Shown one piece after another: positions 18,685-20,312 of a stretch of 20,312 nucleotides of DNA (the stretch's first letter is position 1; each line of letters begins with the position of its first letter). This DNA is from Blumeriella jaapii (lineage: Eukaryota > Ascomycota > Leotiomycetes > Helotiales > Drepanopezizaceae): contig VWND01000070.1 of the NCBI GenBank assembly GCA_009599575.1, forward strand, positions 1 to 20,312, read 5' to 3'. The translations under genes were made by a program, and so were the position numbers. The notes beneath the pieces are model-generated. The model did no database searches. It saw nothing but the letters and a program-made list of their open reading frames with translations, and was not told where the DNA came from.

Positions 18685-19309
18685 ATAGAAATAAAATATA
18701 TAATAGATTAAGTAATAGAAAGCGTAAGTTTAATAAAAAAGTTATAAATAAATAAAATAAAAATATAAATGAAATAAGTAAATAGAAAGCGTAAAAAGTT
18801 ATGAAAAAGTAATATAAAATAAAATTTATAATAAAATAAGTAACAGAAAGCGTAAATGTTAAGAAAAAGTTATATATAAATAAAATATATAATAAAATAA
18901 GTAATAGAAAGCGTAAATGGTAAAAAGAAAATATAAGAAAAAAATATAAAAGGGCATAGGAAGCGTAAATATTATGAAAAAGTTATATGTAAATAAAATA
19001 TATAATGAAATAAGTAATAGAAAGCGTAAATGGTAAAAAGAAAATATAAGAAAAAAAATATAAAAGGGCATAGGAAGCGTAAATATTATGAAAAAAATAT
19101 ATGTAAATAAAATATATAATGAAATAAGTAATAGAAAGCGTAAAAAAGTTATGAGAAAGTAAATATATAGAAAAAATATATATAATAAAATATATAATAA
19201 AATATATAAATAATAATAAAAATAAAATAAAATAATAAAAAATAAGTAATAAAATAAGTAATAAAATAAGTAATAAAATAAGTAATAAAAATAAGTAAAA
19301 AAAGCGTAA

Positions 19310-19505
19310 ATAGTAAAAAGAAAATATAAAAGAAAAATATAAAAGAAAATATAAAAGAAAATATAAAAGAAAAAATATAAAAGAAAATATAAAAGAAAAT
19401 AAAAGAAAATAAAAGAAAATATAAAAGAAAAATATAAAAGAAAATATAAAAAAAAATATAAAAGAAAATATAAAAGAAAATATAAAAGAAAATATAAAAG
19501 AAAAT
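19310..19505. repeat. 12-bp minisatellite (aaagaaaatata)
   Basis: About sixteen copies of aaagaaaatata with single-base variants lie inside the GCGTA satellite. A shorter version recurs near 19610-19660. It seems to have expanded from the aaaagaaaatataag segment present in the 61-bp units at about 18935 and 19040. Confidence 0.85.
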
Positions 19506-20029
19506 AAAATTGAAAGCGTAAATGTTATAAAAAAGTTATATATAAATAAAATATAAAATAAAATAAGTATTAAAAAGCGTAAATGTTTTTAAAAAAAATT
19601 ATATATAAATATAAAAGAAAAAAAATAAAAGAAAATATAAAAGAAAATATATAAAGAAAATAAAATTGAAAGCGTAAATGTTATAAAAAAGTTATATATA
19701 AATAAAATATAAAATAAAATAAGTATTAAAAAGCGTAAATGTTTTAAAAAAAATTATATATAAATAAAATATAAAATAAAATAAGCAATGGAAAGTGTAA
19801 AAAGTAATATAAAATAAAAATATATAATAAAAAAAAAGGAATAGAAAGCGTAAAAAATTATAAAAAAGTAATATGTAAATAAAATATATAATAAAAATAA
19901 AAAATAATAATCGTAAAAAAATATGAAAAAGTAATATAAAAAAAAAATATATAATAAAATAAGCAATAGGAAGCGTAAAATTATAAAGAAATAAAAAAAA
20001 AAAATTAAAAATAGATAAATTAAATAAAA

Positions 20030-20205
20030 AATATGTAAATTAAAATAGATAGATTAAAATAAAATAAATTAAGGTAAATAAATTAAAGTAAATAAATTAA
20101 AGTAAATAAATTAAAATAAATAAATTAAAGTAAATAAATTATTAAGTAAATAAATTAAAATAAATAAATTAAAAATAAATAAATTAAAATAAATAAATTA
20201 TATAA
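20030..20205. repeat. Minisatellite (aaataaattaaagt)
   Basis: Tandem variants of aaataaattaa with agt or aaat spacers run head to tail. The tract contains only A, T and a few G on this strand and ends at tataatagaataagcatg before one last GCGTA box at 20223. Confidence 0.8.
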
Positions 20206-20227
20206 TAGAATAAGCATGAATAGCGTA

Positions 20228-20312
20228 TAGTTTAAGTTATGATTTAAGTTATTGATTTAAGTTATAGTTTAAGTTATAGTTTAAGTTATGGGTTAAGTTA
20301 TGGTTTAAGTTC
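20228..20312. repeat. 12-bp minisatellite (gtttaagttata), runs off the window
   Basis: Seven or so copies of gtttaagttata with small changes (gatttaagttat, gggttaagttat) reach the right edge. It differs from the neighbouring repeats by having more T on the + strand. Confidence 0.85.

Larger units (their letters stand above)
18685..20210. repeat. GCGTA-phased satellite, ~61-bp period
   Basis: Boxes GCGTAA occur at 18661, 18722, 18789, 18850, 18911, 18963, 19024, 19077 and 19138, spaced 61, 67, 61, 61, 52, 61, 53 and 61. Each unit reads roughly gcgtaaa-gttatgaaaaagt, then an ATATAAATAAAATATATAAT stretch, then aaataagtaatagaaa. Two alternating unit types (with and without atataaaagggcatagg) make a higher-order repeat at 18911-19138. 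Phasing loosens after 19140, where AAGAAAATATAA arrays expand, and boxes return at about 19303, 19515, 19577, 19670, 19732, 19848 and 19971. No gene was seen. Confidence 0.8.

Noticed and set aside
1..20312. Repeat-induced point mutation as the general cause of the AT richness
   Set aside because: That process yields C-to-T on both strands and stop codons in genes. Here the flanks are strand-asymmetric and the helicase is broken by indels rather than stops. Transitions between units of the 186-bp array could still reflect mild deamination.

Overview
The window looks like a subtelomeric or otherwise heterochromatic region of a very AT-rich fungal genome. Three observations support this. The only substantial gene is a broken member of the fungal telomere-linked RecQ-like helicase family. 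A tandem array carries one TTAGGG-type telomere motif (CTAACCCTAA on the + strand) per 186-bp unit. Everything else is low-complexity or satellite DNA. The species cannot be named from the sequence. Standard code usage and the helicase architecture fit a filamentous fungus, probably an ascomycete, but that is inference.

Layout. 1-2420: A-rich, C-poor repeat DNA, duplicated in direct orientation at about 16206-18684. 2421-3231: 186-bp tandem array, four full units plus 17 bp, with a telomere motif, a C7-C8 run and a hairpin in each unit. 3241-3930: an unrelated tandem array with a period of about 206 bp. 4021-4310: a GC-richer, SINE-like element with Pol III A and B boxes that are too close together. 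4333-4690: short repeats, a 21-bp palindrome and a C/A-rich tract with G-quadruplex potential on the minus strand. 4749-9634: the helicase gene. 9635-11520: an (AAATAG)n microsatellite followed by degenerate repeats. 11598-11672: a tRNA-like remnant. 11740-15417: AT-rich DNA with degenerate repeats and long homopolymers. 15418-20312: minisatellites, the second copy of the 2.4-kb repeat, and a satellite of about 61 bp phased by a GCGTA box.

The gene, read across its breaks, is about 1,630 codons in this order: two C2H2 zinc fingers, a long middle region, a segment resembling the catalytic core of a tyrosine recombinase (Arg box I, QxxR box II, His-x8-Tyr), a RecQ-like ATPase (GKS, DECH, TGT, QGSSRAGRD) and a Cys/His-rich C-terminus. 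It is interrupted by eight frame changes. All can be explained by single-base slips, nearly all in homopolymers, and I saw no stop codon in the traced frame outside the slip points. The copy is therefore either recently dead or carries assembly errors.

The most interesting points are the recombinase-like core fused to a helicase, the hairpin- and telomere-motif-bearing array beside it, and the strand-asymmetric GCGTA-phased satellite. A functional link between the array and the protein is speculation. No other convincing protein gene was found; long minus-strand frames rich in Phe, Tyr, Leu and Ile are translations of A-rich repeats.
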